NCBI RefSeq assembly: GCF_017086465.1
Contig: NZ_CP070961.1
Location: 1,550,001 to 1,614,000 of the forward strand
Source of the DNA: Nocardioides sp. zg-1228
GTDB lineage: Bacteria > Actinomycetota > Actinomycetes > Propionibacteriales > Nocardioidaceae
Length of the DNA: 64,000 bases
Direction: 5' to 3'
Below the pieces are notes generated by a model. That model ran no database searches and had not been told where the DNA came from. It was given only the letters and a program-made list of their open reading frames with translations. Shown here in pieces: positions 42,368 to 53,785 of this stretch; position 1 is the stretch's first letter; each line of letters opens with the position of its first letter. The position numbers were made by a program, and so were the translations under genes.

Positions 42368-43113
42368 CACGGCAGCGGACGCCGCAGCCGGGCCGCGAGG
42401 TCGGCGTTGCTCTCCCGGAAGTACCCCGCGAGGGCCTCGCTCACGCCTGCGTCGAGGTCGGGCCGGTCGCCGGCGCTCGCGTTGACCGGCCCGGCCGCCG
42501 GCGGCGGCGTACGGGCCGGGTCGAGGCCCAGGTCGCCCACCAGTGCCGGCAGGACGGCGGGGTCGGCGAGCAGCTCCTCGAGGAACAGCACGTGGGTCGT
42601 CGCCGGGAACGCAGTCGTCCACGGGACCAGCTGCTCGGCGTAGCGACCGCGCCGCAGGTAGGCGAACGGGGACACCGACGAGCGCCGCCGGTCCCACGGC
42701 TGGTCGTCGCCAAGGTCGGCGAGCAGCGCCTCCTCGAGCCCGCGGGTCTCGATCCCGTGCGCAGTGCTGAGGCGCCAGTGCGACACCGCCCGGCGCACCG
42801 GGTCGCGCAGCAGCACGACCACATGCGGCTCGCCGAGCATCGCCGCGGCGCGGGCGGGGGCGCGCGGGTCCTCGAGGTAGCTGGTGCTCTTGTCGCCGAG
42901 CAGGTCCTCGTCGGTTGCGTGCGCGAACCACGTCCGGTCGTACCACTCGGCACCGCGTGTCGACAGCTCCGCGTCGCAGAAGACCTTGGGCTCGGGGGGC
43001 GACGGGCGGGCCATCGCCACGTCGGGGTGGGCGTCGAGCGCGGTGGCGAGGTAGGTCGTGCCGCACCGCTGCGCGCCGACCACGAGCAGGTGCCGATGGG
43101 TGCACCCGCTCAC
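42364..43113 (-). CDS. Sulfotransferase
   Basis: The 249-residue protein has the PAPS 5'-phosphosulfate loop VVGAQRCGTTYLATAL (about 12-26) and the 3'-phosphate region [19 protein letters not shown], with the RDPxxRxxSH pattern of carbohydrate sulfotransferases. It should add sulfate to a sugar or lipid hydroxyl. The start GTG 43113 overlaps the GT2 stop by 4 bp, and its own stop overlaps the aminotransferase start. The tight coupling implies one pathway. Confidence 0.88.
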   Translation of the reverse strand: MSGCTHRHLLVVGAQRCGTTYLATALDAHPDVAMARPSPPEPKVFCDAELSTRGAEWYDRTWFAHATDEDLLGDKSTSYLEDPRAPARAAAMLGEPHVVVLLRDPVRRAVSHWRLSTAHGIETRGLEEALLADLGDDQPWDRRRSSVSPFAYLRRGRYAEQLVPWTTAFPATTHVLFLEELLADPAVLPALVGDLGLDPARTPPPAAGPVNASAGDRPDLDAGVSEALAGYFRESNADLAARLRRPLPW

Positions 43114-44060
43114 GAGGAGACCCGGCGCGCGACGTGGTAGGTGCTGACGGCGCTGACGGCGTTGAGGGTGCGCACGACGTACTCGCCGAGCATCGACAGC
43201 AGCATGATGACGAAGCCGTTGAGCAGCGCCAGCAGCACCGCGATCGTCGTCCAGCCGGGCACGGGGGAGTCCACGAACAGCGACCGGACGAGGTAGAAGA
43301 GCCCGAGCAGGAAGCTGCCCCCGGCGACCGCGAACCCCACGCCGGCGGCGAGGCGCAGCGGGAAGACGGAGTAGCTGAACAGGATGGTCAGCACGAGCGA
43401 GGCGATGCGGCGCAGGCCGTAGGAGCTGGTGCCGACCGGGCGCGGGTCGTGGCGCACCAGCACGTCGGCGGGGTCGCTGGAATACATCAGCGCCTGGCCG
43501 GTGATGTAGGGGTGGGCGGTGCGCGAGGCGCAGATCCGGTCCACCACGTCGCGGCGCAGGATCCGGAAGTTGGACACCGCGAGGCCCGCAGGCTGGTCGA
43601 AGACGCGGCGGTTGATCATGCTGATCACCTTGCTGCCGAGCCGGCGGTGGCCACGGGCCTGCTTGCGCTCGAAGCGGCCGAAGACCACGTCGTGGCCCTC
43701 CATCGCCTTGTCGATCAGCAGCAGCGCCTGGTCGGGCGGGTTCTGCAGGTCGTCGTCGAGGGTGATGACGTAGTCGCCGCTCGCCTCCCGCATGCCGGCG
43801 AGGTTGGCGTGGTGCTGGCCGTAGTTGCGCAGCAGGTCGAGGGCGACGACGTGGGGCGACTGGGCGGCGAGGGCGGCGATGACGTCCCAGCTGCCGTCGC
43901 GGCTGCCGTCGTTGACCAGCACGACCTGGTGGCGCAGGCCGGCGGCCTCGAAGACCTCGAGCACGGCGGCGACGGTGCGCCCGACGACGTCCTGGCTGTT
44001 GTAGACCGGGATGACGACGGAGTAGGAGAAGTCGGTGGGGTCGGTGGGGGCGGGGCTCAC
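43110..44060 (-). CDS. GT2 glycosyltransferase with C-terminal membrane helices (ArnC/DPM1-like)
   Basis: The 316-residue protein starts at GTG 44060 behind an AAGGGAAAG ribosome site. The GT-A domain (about 9-225) reads YSVVIPVYNSQDVVG, VVLVNDGSRDGSWDV, NYGQHHANLAGM and VITLDDDLQNPP (DxD metal motif). Two hydrophobic segments follow (about 235-295). This is the pattern of polyprenyl-phosphate glycosyltransferases such as ArnC and GtrB, which load a sugar onto undecaprenyl phosphate. It is first in a four-gene operon; the opposed GT-C-like protein could use the lipid-linked product. Confidence 0.9.
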   Translation of the reverse strand: MSPAPTDPTDFSYSVVIPVYNSQDVVGRTVAAVLEVFEAAGLRHQVVLVNDGSRDGSWDVIAALAAQSPHVVALDLLRNYGQHHANLAGMREASGDYVITLDDDLQNPPDQALLLIDKAMEGHDVVFGRFERKQARGHRRLGSKVISMINRRVFDQPAGLAVSNFRILRRDVVDRICASRTAHPYITGQALMYSSDPADVLVRHDPRPVGTSSYGLRRIASLVLTILFSYSVFPLRLAAGVGFAVAGGSFLLGLFYLVRSLFVDSPVPGWTTIAVLLALLNGFVIMLLSMLGEYVVRTLNAVSAVSTYHVARRVSS

Positions 44061-44166
44061 GCTTTCCCTTCCCTCGGCGACACGACCCGGACGGTCGGCT
44101 CGTGTCGAGCATAGGGGCGACGACGGGCGTGGCGCGTCTCGTTTCGCCCGTGGTCGGAGTCCCCGG

Positions 44167-44198
44167 GTCGGAGTCCCCGCTCGAGCGGGGACTCCGAC
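44167..44198. repeat. Perfect 32-bp palindrome
   Basis: The arms are GTCGGAGTCCCCGCTC (44167-44182) and its exact reverse complement (44183-44198), with no spacer. The first 13 bases also occur as a direct repeat at 44153-44165. The right arm takes part in a second inverted repeat, so two hairpins exclude each other. Confidence 0.85.
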
Positions 44199-44234
44199 AC
44201 CTGGAGGCCGTTGCAACCCCCACCAGGTGTCGGA
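44193..44234. repeat. 12-bp inverted repeat overlapping the palindrome
   Basis: TCCGACACCTGG (44193-44204) and CCAGGTGTCGGA (44223-44234) are perfectly complementary, with an 18-nt loop that holds GTTGCAAC. It competes with the 32-bp palindrome for bases 44193-44198. No T-tract is visible on either strand. Confidence 0.8.
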
Positions 44235-44333
44235 CCACCCCACGAAGCTCGACGTCGTCCACAGACCGCGGCGCCACGCTGGGCTCAGCGATGGGACGCC
44301 CGGCGGTGGACCCACGGTGGGGGAGCGTCGCCT

Positions 44334-44352
44334 CGTGGTCGCACCGACCACG
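44334..44352 (-). terminator. Possible terminator after dnaE2
   Basis: CGTGGTC (44334-44340) and GACCACG (44346-44352) form a 7-bp stem with a 5-nt loop, 10 bp beyond the dnaE2 stop in the direction of transcription. The stem is short and lacks a T-tract. Confidence 0.4.
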
Positions 44353-44361
44353 GGATCCGGG

Positions 44362-47784
<3,423 letters not shown>

Positions 47785-47831
47785 CAGCGCACGCCTCCGG
47801 TCCCACACCCACGACCGAGCCGACGCCTGCC

Positions 47832-47858
47832 GTGGTGCACGTGGTGCACGTGGTGCAC
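47832..47858. repeat. Three GTGGTGCAC units between imuB and dnaE2
   Basis: Three 9-bp direct repeats, each holding the palindrome GTGCAC, lie in the short gap between the imuB stop and the dnaE2 ribosome site. They are perfect. They may be slippage products or contribute an RNA structure that sets dnaE2 translation. Confidence 0.6.
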
Positions 47859-47865
47859 GTGGCGC

Positions 47866-49434
47866 TCAGTCATAGCCGGCCTCCAGGGCCCACCCGTCCG
47901 GGGCGCGCACCAGCAGCCAGGCGCGGCCGTCTGCCCCGACGACCTGGAAGCGGGCGGTGGGCCCGGACGCGCCCGACCACCAGCCCTCGTCGACCGGCCA
48001 CGGCCCGGCCCACGCGGTCACCGGCTGCCAGGGCAGCACGCCACCGCCGACCCGGAAGCGTCGCGGCTCGCCGGTGACGACGCCCCGGTCGGTGACCCGC
48101 ACCTCGCGGCCCGCCTCGTCGACGACCTCGGCCGCCGGGGGAGCGGCGAAGACCCGCACCGGCGCCGGCCCCGGCACCCGGCCCGGCCACGGCCGGTCGA
48201 CGGGTCGGAGGTCGACGGCCCGCTCGCCCCACGGCACCAGGGCCTGGCGTGCGGCGGGGGTGCGCCCGCCCTGGAGCACCGGTCGGCGCACCGCGTCGAA
48301 GCCGACCATCCCCTGGACCCTGGCCACGCCGCGCTCGACGAGGTCGTCGGAGGCGCTGCCCCACAGCGCCTCGCCGTGCGCCGCCGCGGGCTCGACCACG
48401 TCGGGCACGAACCTGACCCGGTCGATGGGCGCGTGTACGACACCGGCGTGCTTGCGAGCCCGCAGCGAGCCGCCCACGGTCGCCGACTGCAGCTGCCAGT
48501 GCACGCGGTCGACGAGGTCGCGCGCGGTGAAGTGGCGGGGGTGCAGCCAGGTGCGCGACGAGCAGACGGCGCCGTCGGACTCCGCCTCGACCCGCACCCC
48601 CGTCGCGAGCAGCTGGTGGTGCGCCAGCTGGGAGACGAAGCGCTCGGCGGTGGTGCGCACGCTGAACGTGATCGCCTCCACCGAGTCGAGGGCGGGCTCG
48701 AACGCCACCTCCGCGTCGAGGTCGGGGGGCGGCGTCCGGGCGGCGAACAGCGCGGGGTCCTCGCCGCGTGCCCGGCGGCGCACGCTCGCCCCGTAGGCGC
48801 CGAGCCGGTGCTCGACGGCGTCGCCGGGCAGGTCGGCGAGGTCGCCGAGCGTGGGCAGCCCGAGCCGCTGCAGCAGCCCGACGAGCTCGCGCCCGCGCGC
48901 CCCGTCGTCGGCCAGCACCTGCACGGGCAGGTCGCGCAGGAACGCCGCCGACCCGCCGGCCGGCACGACCGTCCACGCCTGCACGTCGGCCGTGCGGGCG
49001 GCCTGCTCGGCGGTGAAGAGGTCGTCGGCGATGCCCACCCGCACGTCCCACACGCCGCCCTCCACGATGGCCTGGCAGGCGGTGGCGGCCGCGGCCGTCT
49101 CGCTGCCGTACCAGCTGCCGGGGGCGCGGACGGCCAGCAGTCCGGGGCGCAGGGCCGCGACCCCGGGACGCAGGTCCTCCACGGTGGCCAGCACCGGCTC
49201 GAAGGCGCGGGCGTCGCGGTCGGGGTTGGCCGGCAGCAGCACCAGCTCCGGGCACCTGGCCTGCGCGTCGCGCCGGCGCTGCCCGCGGCGTACGCCCTCG
49301 GCGCGCGCCGGACCGTTGCACACCTCGACGGCATTGGCCGCCAGCACGGCAGCGGGGGAGCGCAGCGACCTGCCCGCCTCGTCGAGCGCGGCCACCACCG
49401 ACCAGTCGGGGCACCACACGACCATCACCCTCAC
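47866..49434 (-). CDS. imuB: ImuB, Y-family polymerase-like mutasome protein
   Basis: ImuB links DnaE2 to the beta clamp in DNA-damage tolerance and is itself thought to be inactive. The 522-residue protein starts at GTG 49434 with VRVMVVWCPDWSVVAAL, the usual first strand of ImuB, where the Asp/Glu pair of active Y-family polymerases is absent. YGASVRRRARGEDP and a finger-like region follow. The last 180 residues are the variable C-terminal region that would bind DnaE2 and ImuA'. It is placed between imuA' and dnaE2. Confidence 0.92.
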   Translation of the reverse strand: MRVMVVWCPDWSVVAALDEAGRSLRSPAAVLAANAVEVCNGPARAEGVRRGQRRRDAQARCPELVLLPANPDRDARAFEPVLATVEDLRPGVAALRPGLLAVRAPGSWYGSETAAAATACQAIVEGGVWDVRVGIADDLFTAEQAARTADVQAWTVVPAGGSAAFLRDLPVQVLADDGARGRELVGLLQRLGLPTLGDLADLPGDAVEHRLGAYGASVRRRARGEDPALFAARTPPPDLDAEVAFEPALDSVEAITFSVRTTAERFVSQLAHHQLLATGVRVEAESDGAVCSSRTWLHPRHFTARDLVDRVHWQLQSATVGGSLRARKHAGVVHAPIDRVRFVPDVVEPAAAHGEALWGSASDDLVERGVARVQGMVGFDAVRRPVLQGGRTPAARQALVPWGERAVDLRPVDRPWPGRVPGPAPVRVFAAPPAAEVVDEAGREVRVTDRGVVTGEPRRFRVGGGVLPWQPVTAWAGPWPVDEGWWSGASGPTARFQVVGADGRAWLLVRAPDGWALEAGYD

Positions 49435-49477
49435 CGCGACACCACCCGCGACCTCACCTGCGACCCCACCCGCGAGC

Positions 49478-50164
49478 TCATCCGGAGGCCCGGTGGATCT
49501 CCCGCACCCGCCGCGGGACGTCAGGGGCGACCGGCCGCACACCCGGCCAGGCCAGCTCGACACGCCGGGCCGGCCGCGCCCCGCGGCGGACGACGACGTG
49601 CGCGCGGCGCTGCTCCAGCTGCCCGGCGCCCGCGGCGGGACCGCTCCACGTCGACCCCTCGAGGCTCAACCGCGCCTCGACGCGCGGCCAGTCGCCCTGC
49701 ACGACCAGCACCGCCGACCGGGTGCGCAGCCGCGAGTCGAGGACCGCCGCCGTGCGCTCGTCGACGGTGGCCGGCGGGCGCAGCACCACGACCCGGAGCA
49801 CGTCGACCAGCGCCGCCGTCACCTCGAGCCAGTGCTCGCCGGGATCGGGCACCAGCACCGTGCGGGACAGCTCGATCCCGAGCTCGGCGGCGGCCTCGGC
49901 GCCGAAGTCGGGCCAGCCGGCGAAGCCGACCCACTCCCCGGCCCGGGAGGCCCCGGCGGCGAGGGCCAGCGCCAGGGACGCCGAGTCGACGGCGTAGGTT
50001 GCCCCCGCGTGCAGGGACATCAGGCCGGCCAGCCCGGGGAGGGTGGGGACGGGCTCCCCGGCCGCCTTGATCTCCATCCTGCTCTCCATGGCCGCCACCC
50101 GCTCGCGCAGCTGCTCGACCACGGAGCGACCCGGGTCGAGGGCGACGGAGCGGGCGGACGACAT
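49478..50164 (-). CDS. imuA: ImuA'-like RecA-fold mutasome accessory protein
   Basis: The 228-residue protein (ATG 50164) corresponds to the mycobacterial ImuA' that precedes imuB. It has a RecA-like core without a clear P-loop: VVEQLRERVAAMESRM helix, EWVGFAGWPDFGAEAAAELGIEL, LVPDPGEHWLEVTAALVDVLRVVVLR and SAVLVVQGDWPRVEARLSLE. It should act with ImuB to bring DnaE2 to damaged DNA. A perfect LexA box lies 10 bp upstream of the ATG. A later in-frame ATG within the first 31 codons cannot be excluded as start. Confidence 0.88.
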   Translation of the reverse strand: MSSARSVALDPGRSVVEQLRERVAAMESRMEIKAAGEPVPTLPGLAGLMSLHAGATYAVDSASLALALAAGASRAGEWVGFAGWPDFGAEAAAELGIELSRTVLVPDPGEHWLEVTAALVDVLRVVVLRPPATVDERTAAVLDSRLRTRSAVLVVQGDWPRVEARLSLEGSTWSGPAAGAGQLEQRRAHVVVRRGARPARRVELAWPGVRPVAPDVPRRVREIHRASG

Positions 50165-50174
50165 GCCCTCATGA

Positions 50175-50190
50175 TCGAACAGGCGTTCGA
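50175..50190 (-). promoter_or_regulatory. Perfect LexA (SOS) box of the imuA'-imuB-dnaE2 operon
   Basis: TCGAAC-AGGC-GTTCGA is an exact match to the actinobacterial LexA consensus TCGAAC-N4-GTTCGA. On the minus strand a -35 box TTGACT lies just upstream (50192-50197), so LexA would cover the promoter spacer. The short distance to the ATG at 50164 implies a very short or absent leader. Confidence 0.92.
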
Positions 50191-50330
50191 ACGAGTCAAG
50201 CCAGTCGACCTGCCCTGCCGGACTTGCGGGCGAGGTGCTAGAAGCGGTCCGAGGACGTGGCCGCAGAGGCCCCCAGAGCCGGGCCGGTCTGCTTATCCTG
50301 AAGGGCACAGCGCGTCGAGAGGTGGGGGTC

Positions 50331-51800
50331 GTGTCGATGAAGTCGAGGTTCGTGGGGAGCCTCTGCCTGGTGCTGGTCGGCCTGGTGGTGGCGATGCTGG
50401 GTCCGGTCGCCCCCGGTCGGGCAGTGCCCGGAGGGACGGTCGCGGCCCAGGCCGGTCCGAGTGCCGGCACGTCGGCCAGACCGGCGCGCTGGGAGGCCTT
50501 CAAGGGCCCCTTCTTCAACGACCCCCACCTGCGCAAGGGGCACTTCCAGATCGAGCGACGGGTGATCGAGACGATCAACCACACGCCGAAGGGGTCGACG
50601 ATCCGGATCGCGATCTACTCGCTCGACCGGGTGCCGGTCGCCCAGGCGCTGGTCGCGGCGCACCGCCGCGGCGTACGGGTCCAGATGCTGCTCAACGACC
50701 ACTGGGAGACCAGGGCGATGAAGCTGATCCGGGCCGAGGTCGGCAAGAACCCGCGTCGCAACAGCTTCATCTACAAGTGCAAGCAGAGCTGCCGCGGGAC
50801 GGCCAACGAGTTCAACAACCTGCACTCGAAGTTCTACCTCTTCAGCCAGGCCGGCGCGAGCGAGGACGTGATCGCGGTGGGCTCGGCCAACATGACGCGC
50901 AACGCCGCCATCCACCAGTGGAACGACCTCTACTTCACCTCGGGCGACCACGAGCTGTACCGCCAGTTCGTCGGCCTCTTCAACGACATGCGCCGCGACT
51001 ACGACACCCGCCAGCCGCCGATCTCGTTCTGCGGCACCCCGGTCGGGCCGGTGTGCGACGACTCCGTCGACAAGCACACCGTCGTCGCCTTCCCGCGGGT
51101 CGCGCCCCTCAAGGACGACCTGGTCGTCACCCTGCTCAACCGGGTCGGGTGCCGCAACGTCGACCCCGTCACCGGGAAGGTCACCCGCACCCGCCTGGCC
51201 CTGTCGATGCACACCATGCGCGGCAGTCGCGGCGACTACCTGGCCGAGGCCATCCGCCAGAAGTGGATCCAGGGCTGCGACGTGCGGGTGAGCTACGGGC
51301 TCATCGGCTATCGCACCAAGGGCATCATCGGCGCCCCGACCAGGCGGGGCCGGATCCCGCTGCGCTCCACCGGGATGGACTACAACACCGAGGACAACTT
51401 CGACCTCAACAACGACGGCGTGGACGACCTGATCCTCGACTACTACAGCCACCAGAAGTACCTCGTCATCCAGGGCACCTACAACGGCGTGCCCAACACC
51501 TCGATGGTGCTCACCGGCTCGGTCAACTGGTCCAGCCTGAGCACGGCCAACGACGAGGTGTGGTTCACCATCCGGGGCGCGAAGGTGGCGAAGAAGTACC
51601 TCAGGAACTTCAACTACCAGTGGAACAACAAGCGCAACACCCGCAACGCCTACACCACGACCTACGCCAACTTCCGGGTCCGTCGCACGGTGGTCGACCC
51701 GGACGGCACCACCCGCACGGTGTGGCGCACCGTGCGCCGCCCGGTCACCACGGTCGAGCCCGACCGCTACCTGCCCGGGCCCTACTGGGAGGCCGACTGA
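50331..51800 (+). CDS. Secreted phospholipase D-like protein with variant HKD motifs
   Basis: The protein has about 489 residues (GTG 50331 or ATG 50337 behind a purine run). It begins with a signal peptide (about 1-30, cut near GRAVP). Two PLD-type half sites are present: HSKFYLF with GSANMT (from residue 165) and HQKYLVI with GSVNWSS (from residue 374). The His and Lys of both are kept, but the Asp of HxKxxxxD is Ser in the first and Gln in the second. Hydrolysis of phosphodiesters is likely; lipid or nucleic acid cannot be told apart. It is followed after 56 bp by a nuclease gene. Confidence 0.82.
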   Translation: MSMKSRFVGSLCLVLVGLVVAMLGPVAPGRAVPGGTVAAQAGPSAGTSARPARWEAFKGPFFNDPHLRKGHFQIERRVIETINHTPKGSTIRIAIYSLDRVPVAQALVAAHRRGVRVQMLLNDHWETRAMKLIRAEVGKNPRRNSFIYKCKQSCRGTANEFNNLHSKFYLFSQAGASEDVIAVGSANMTRNAAIHQWNDLYFTSGDHELYRQFVGLFNDMRRDYDTRQPPISFCGTPVGPVCDDSVDKHTVVAFPRVAPLKDDLVVTLLNRVGCRNVDPVTGKVTRTRLALSMHTMRGSRGDYLAEAIRQKWIQGCDVRVSYGLIGYRTKGIIGAPTRRGRIPLRSTGMDYNTEDNFDLNNDGVDDLILDYYSHQKYLVIQGTYNGVPNTSMVLTGSVNWSSLSTANDEVWFTIRGAKVAKKYLRNFNYQWNNKRNTRNAYTTTYANFRVRRTVVDPDGTTRTVWRTVRRPVTTVEPDRYLPGPYWEAD

Positions 51801-51856
51801 CGCGGGGAGCGGGCCGGCCGCCGCCACGACCGCCCGGACTGCGCGACACGGCACCC

Positions 51857-52699
51857 ATGGCACTGGGGTACGACGCGCGGTTCCTGCGGCCCGACCCCGA
51901 CGCCGATCCCGGCGCGGGGGCGGAGCTCGCCCCGCCCACGGCGCCCGCGCCGGGCGAGGACGACGACCCCGTGGCGGCGTCCCCGCTGGACTACACGCAC
52001 TTCACCGTCCGGATGCATCCCGAGCGCAGGCTCGCCTGGTGGGTGGCGTGGAACATCGACGGCCTGCGCCTGTTCCCGGGGGAGAGCATCAGCCGCTCGG
52101 GCGAGCGCTTCCGGCTCGACCCGCGCCTGCCCGCCGACGCCCAGGTCGGCGAGGCGGCGTACGCCGACAACGACCTCGACCGCGGCCACGTGGCGCGCCG
52201 CTCCGACCTGCTGTGGGGCACCCTCGCGGAGGCCCGGCAGGCCAACTCCGACTCGTTCTTCTTCACCAACATCACCCCGCAGCACCAGGACTTCAACCAG
52301 TCCGGTCGCGGCGGGGTGTGGGGCCTGCTCGAGAACGCCGTGCTCGCCCTCGACGGGCTCCAGGACCGCCGGTTGAGCCTGTTCGCCGGGCCGGTGCTGG
52401 CGCCGACCGACCCGCTCTACCGGGGCGTCCGGCTGCCCGTCGAGTACTGGAAGGTGGTCGTCTACGTCGCCGACGACCAGCTGCGGGCCAAGGCGTTCGT
52501 GCTCACCCAGGACCTCAGCGGGCTCGAGCGCGCGGTGCCCGACTTCCTCGACGAGTTCGACACCTACCTCGTGCCGCTCGACCTGCTCGAGCAGCGCACC
52601 GGGCTCGCGTTCGCGAGCCTGCGCGAGCACGCCGCGCCCGACGACCTGAGGCGCGAGGGCGCGGCGCTCGTCACCGACGTCGACCAGGTCGCCTGGTAG
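51857..52699 (+). CDS. DNA/RNA non-specific endonuclease (DRGH type)
   Basis: The 280-residue protein has the beta-beta-alpha-metal nuclease core: DNDLDRGHVARRSD with the general-base His111, then FFFTNITPQHQDFN with the metal-ligand Asn. VEYWKVVVYV and KAFVLTQDL follow as in NUC1 relatives of Serratia nuclease and EndoG. It has a Pro/Ala/Asp-rich N-terminal stretch and no signal peptide that I can see, although the gene before it encodes a secreted protein. The start is ATG 51857. Confidence 0.88.
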   Translation: MALGYDARFLRPDPDADPGAGAELAPPTAPAPGEDDDPVAASPLDYTHFTVRMHPERRLAWWVAWNIDGLRLFPGESISRSGERFRLDPRLPADAQVGEAAYADNDLDRGHVARRSDLLWGTLAEARQANSDSFFFTNITPQHQDFNQSGRGGVWGLLENAVLALDGLQDRRLSLFAGPVLAPTDPLYRGVRLPVEYWKVVVYVADDQLRAKAFVLTQDLSGLERAVPDFLDEFDTYLVPLDLLEQRTGLAFASLREHAAPDDLRREGAALVTDVDQVAW

Positions 52700-52726
52700 C
52701 CCGGCTGCCCGCCCCGTCGCGGTGGC

Positions 52727-53551
52727 TCAGGCGGCCGGGGCCAGGTCGGACAGGTCGCCGCGCAGGCGCTCGAGGGCCTTGGCCAGGATCCGTGACACCT
52801 GGGCCTGGGTCAGCCCGACGAGGTCGGCGATCTCCTGCTGGGTGCGTTCGTCGACGAAGCGCCAGTGGATGATCCTGCGGTCGCGCTCGGGCAGCCGGCT
52901 GACCGCCGAGTCGAGCACGAGCCGGGCCTCCAGCGAGGCGAACCCGCGGTCCTCGAAGCCGAGGACGTCGGCGATGGGCCCGGCGCCCTCGTCGTCGCTG
53001 CTGTCGATGGAGGTGGGGCGGAAGCAGCCGTCGGCCGACAGGGCCTCGACCACGTCGTCGAGGTCGACGCCGAGGTGCGTCGCCACCTCGGAGGGGCGCG
53101 GGGAACGTCCGAGCTCGGCCTCGAGCTCGTGCTGGACCGCGCCGATGCGCGCCTGGAGCTCCTGGATGCGTCGCGGCACCCGGATCATCCAGCCGGAGTC
53201 GCGGAAGTGCCGGCGCAGCTCTCCTCGCACGGTGGGCACGGCGTAGGACAGGAAGTCGTGGCCGGCGGCCGGGTCGAAGCGGCGGGCCGCCTTGGTGAGC
53301 CCCACGAGGGCGACCTGCTCGAGGTCGTCGAGGTCGATCCCGCGGTTGCGGTAGCGGGCGGCCATCGAGCGGGCCACAGCGAGGTTGGCCTCGATCAGCT
53401 CGTGGACGAGCTCCTGGCGCTCGGCCTCGGTGCTCGCACGGCGGAGGTCGTCGACGATCGACGCCGTGCGGCGCGCGCGCTCCTCACGTTCGATCGTGGT
53501 GGGCTGGACGGTGACCTGCGCAAGACGCGGGGGCGTCGTGAGGGTGGCCAC
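52727..53551 (-). CDS. SigB/SigF-family RNA polymerase sigma factor
   Basis: The 274-residue protein starts at GTG 53551 behind GGAGAAC. Region 2 (about 47-120) reads LIEANLAVARSMAARYRNRG, DLEQVALVGLTKAARRFDP and YAVPTVRGELRRHFRD; region 3 has ELEAELGRSPRPSEVATHLG; region 4 (about 215-265) has LPERDRRIIHWRFVDERTQQEIADLVGLTQAQVSR. This is the stress and sporulation sigma subgroup. No anti-sigma gene lies beside it. The leader up to pta is about 230 bp with no clear autoregulatory promoter. Confidence 0.92.
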   Translation of the reverse strand: MATLTTPPRLAQVTVQPTTIEREERARRTASIVDDLRRASTEAERQELVHELIEANLAVARSMAARYRNRGIDLDDLEQVALVGLTKAARRFDPAAGHDFLSYAVPTVRGELRRHFRDSGWMIRVPRRIQELQARIGAVQHELEAELGRSPRPSEVATHLGVDLDDVVEALSADGCFRPTSIDSSDDEGAGPIADVLGFEDRGFASLEARLVLDSAVSRLPERDRRIIHWRFVDERTQQEIADLVGLTQAQVSRILAKALERLRGDLSDLAPAA

Positions 53552-53785
53552 GAGTTCTCCTTCCGGCGGGGGTGTCTGTCGGCGTCGTGGCTCGGGTACG
53601 AGCTCCCAGAATCCTGACGTGCCCACGGTCTGCCCAACAGCCGAAAAGCGAAAACCATGGACAGACCGTGTACAAGATCACAGCGCGGGTCCGGAGCCAC
53701 CCCGCCGCCTCCGTCCGAGCGGCGCGGGCGCCCGGGCTCTCGTACCCCCCGGAGAGCCCACCGGCGAGCGGTCTAGTCTCGACAC

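Larger units (their letters stand above)
44061..44361. other. Intergenic region between dnaE2 and the glycan operon
   Basis: The 300 bp contain no gene. They hold an overlapping set of perfect inverted repeats (44153-44234) and a smaller hairpin next to the dnaE2 stop (44334-44352). The stretch is the 3' end of the mutasome transcript and the leader of the GT2 operon, both on the minus strand. Confidence 0.6.
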
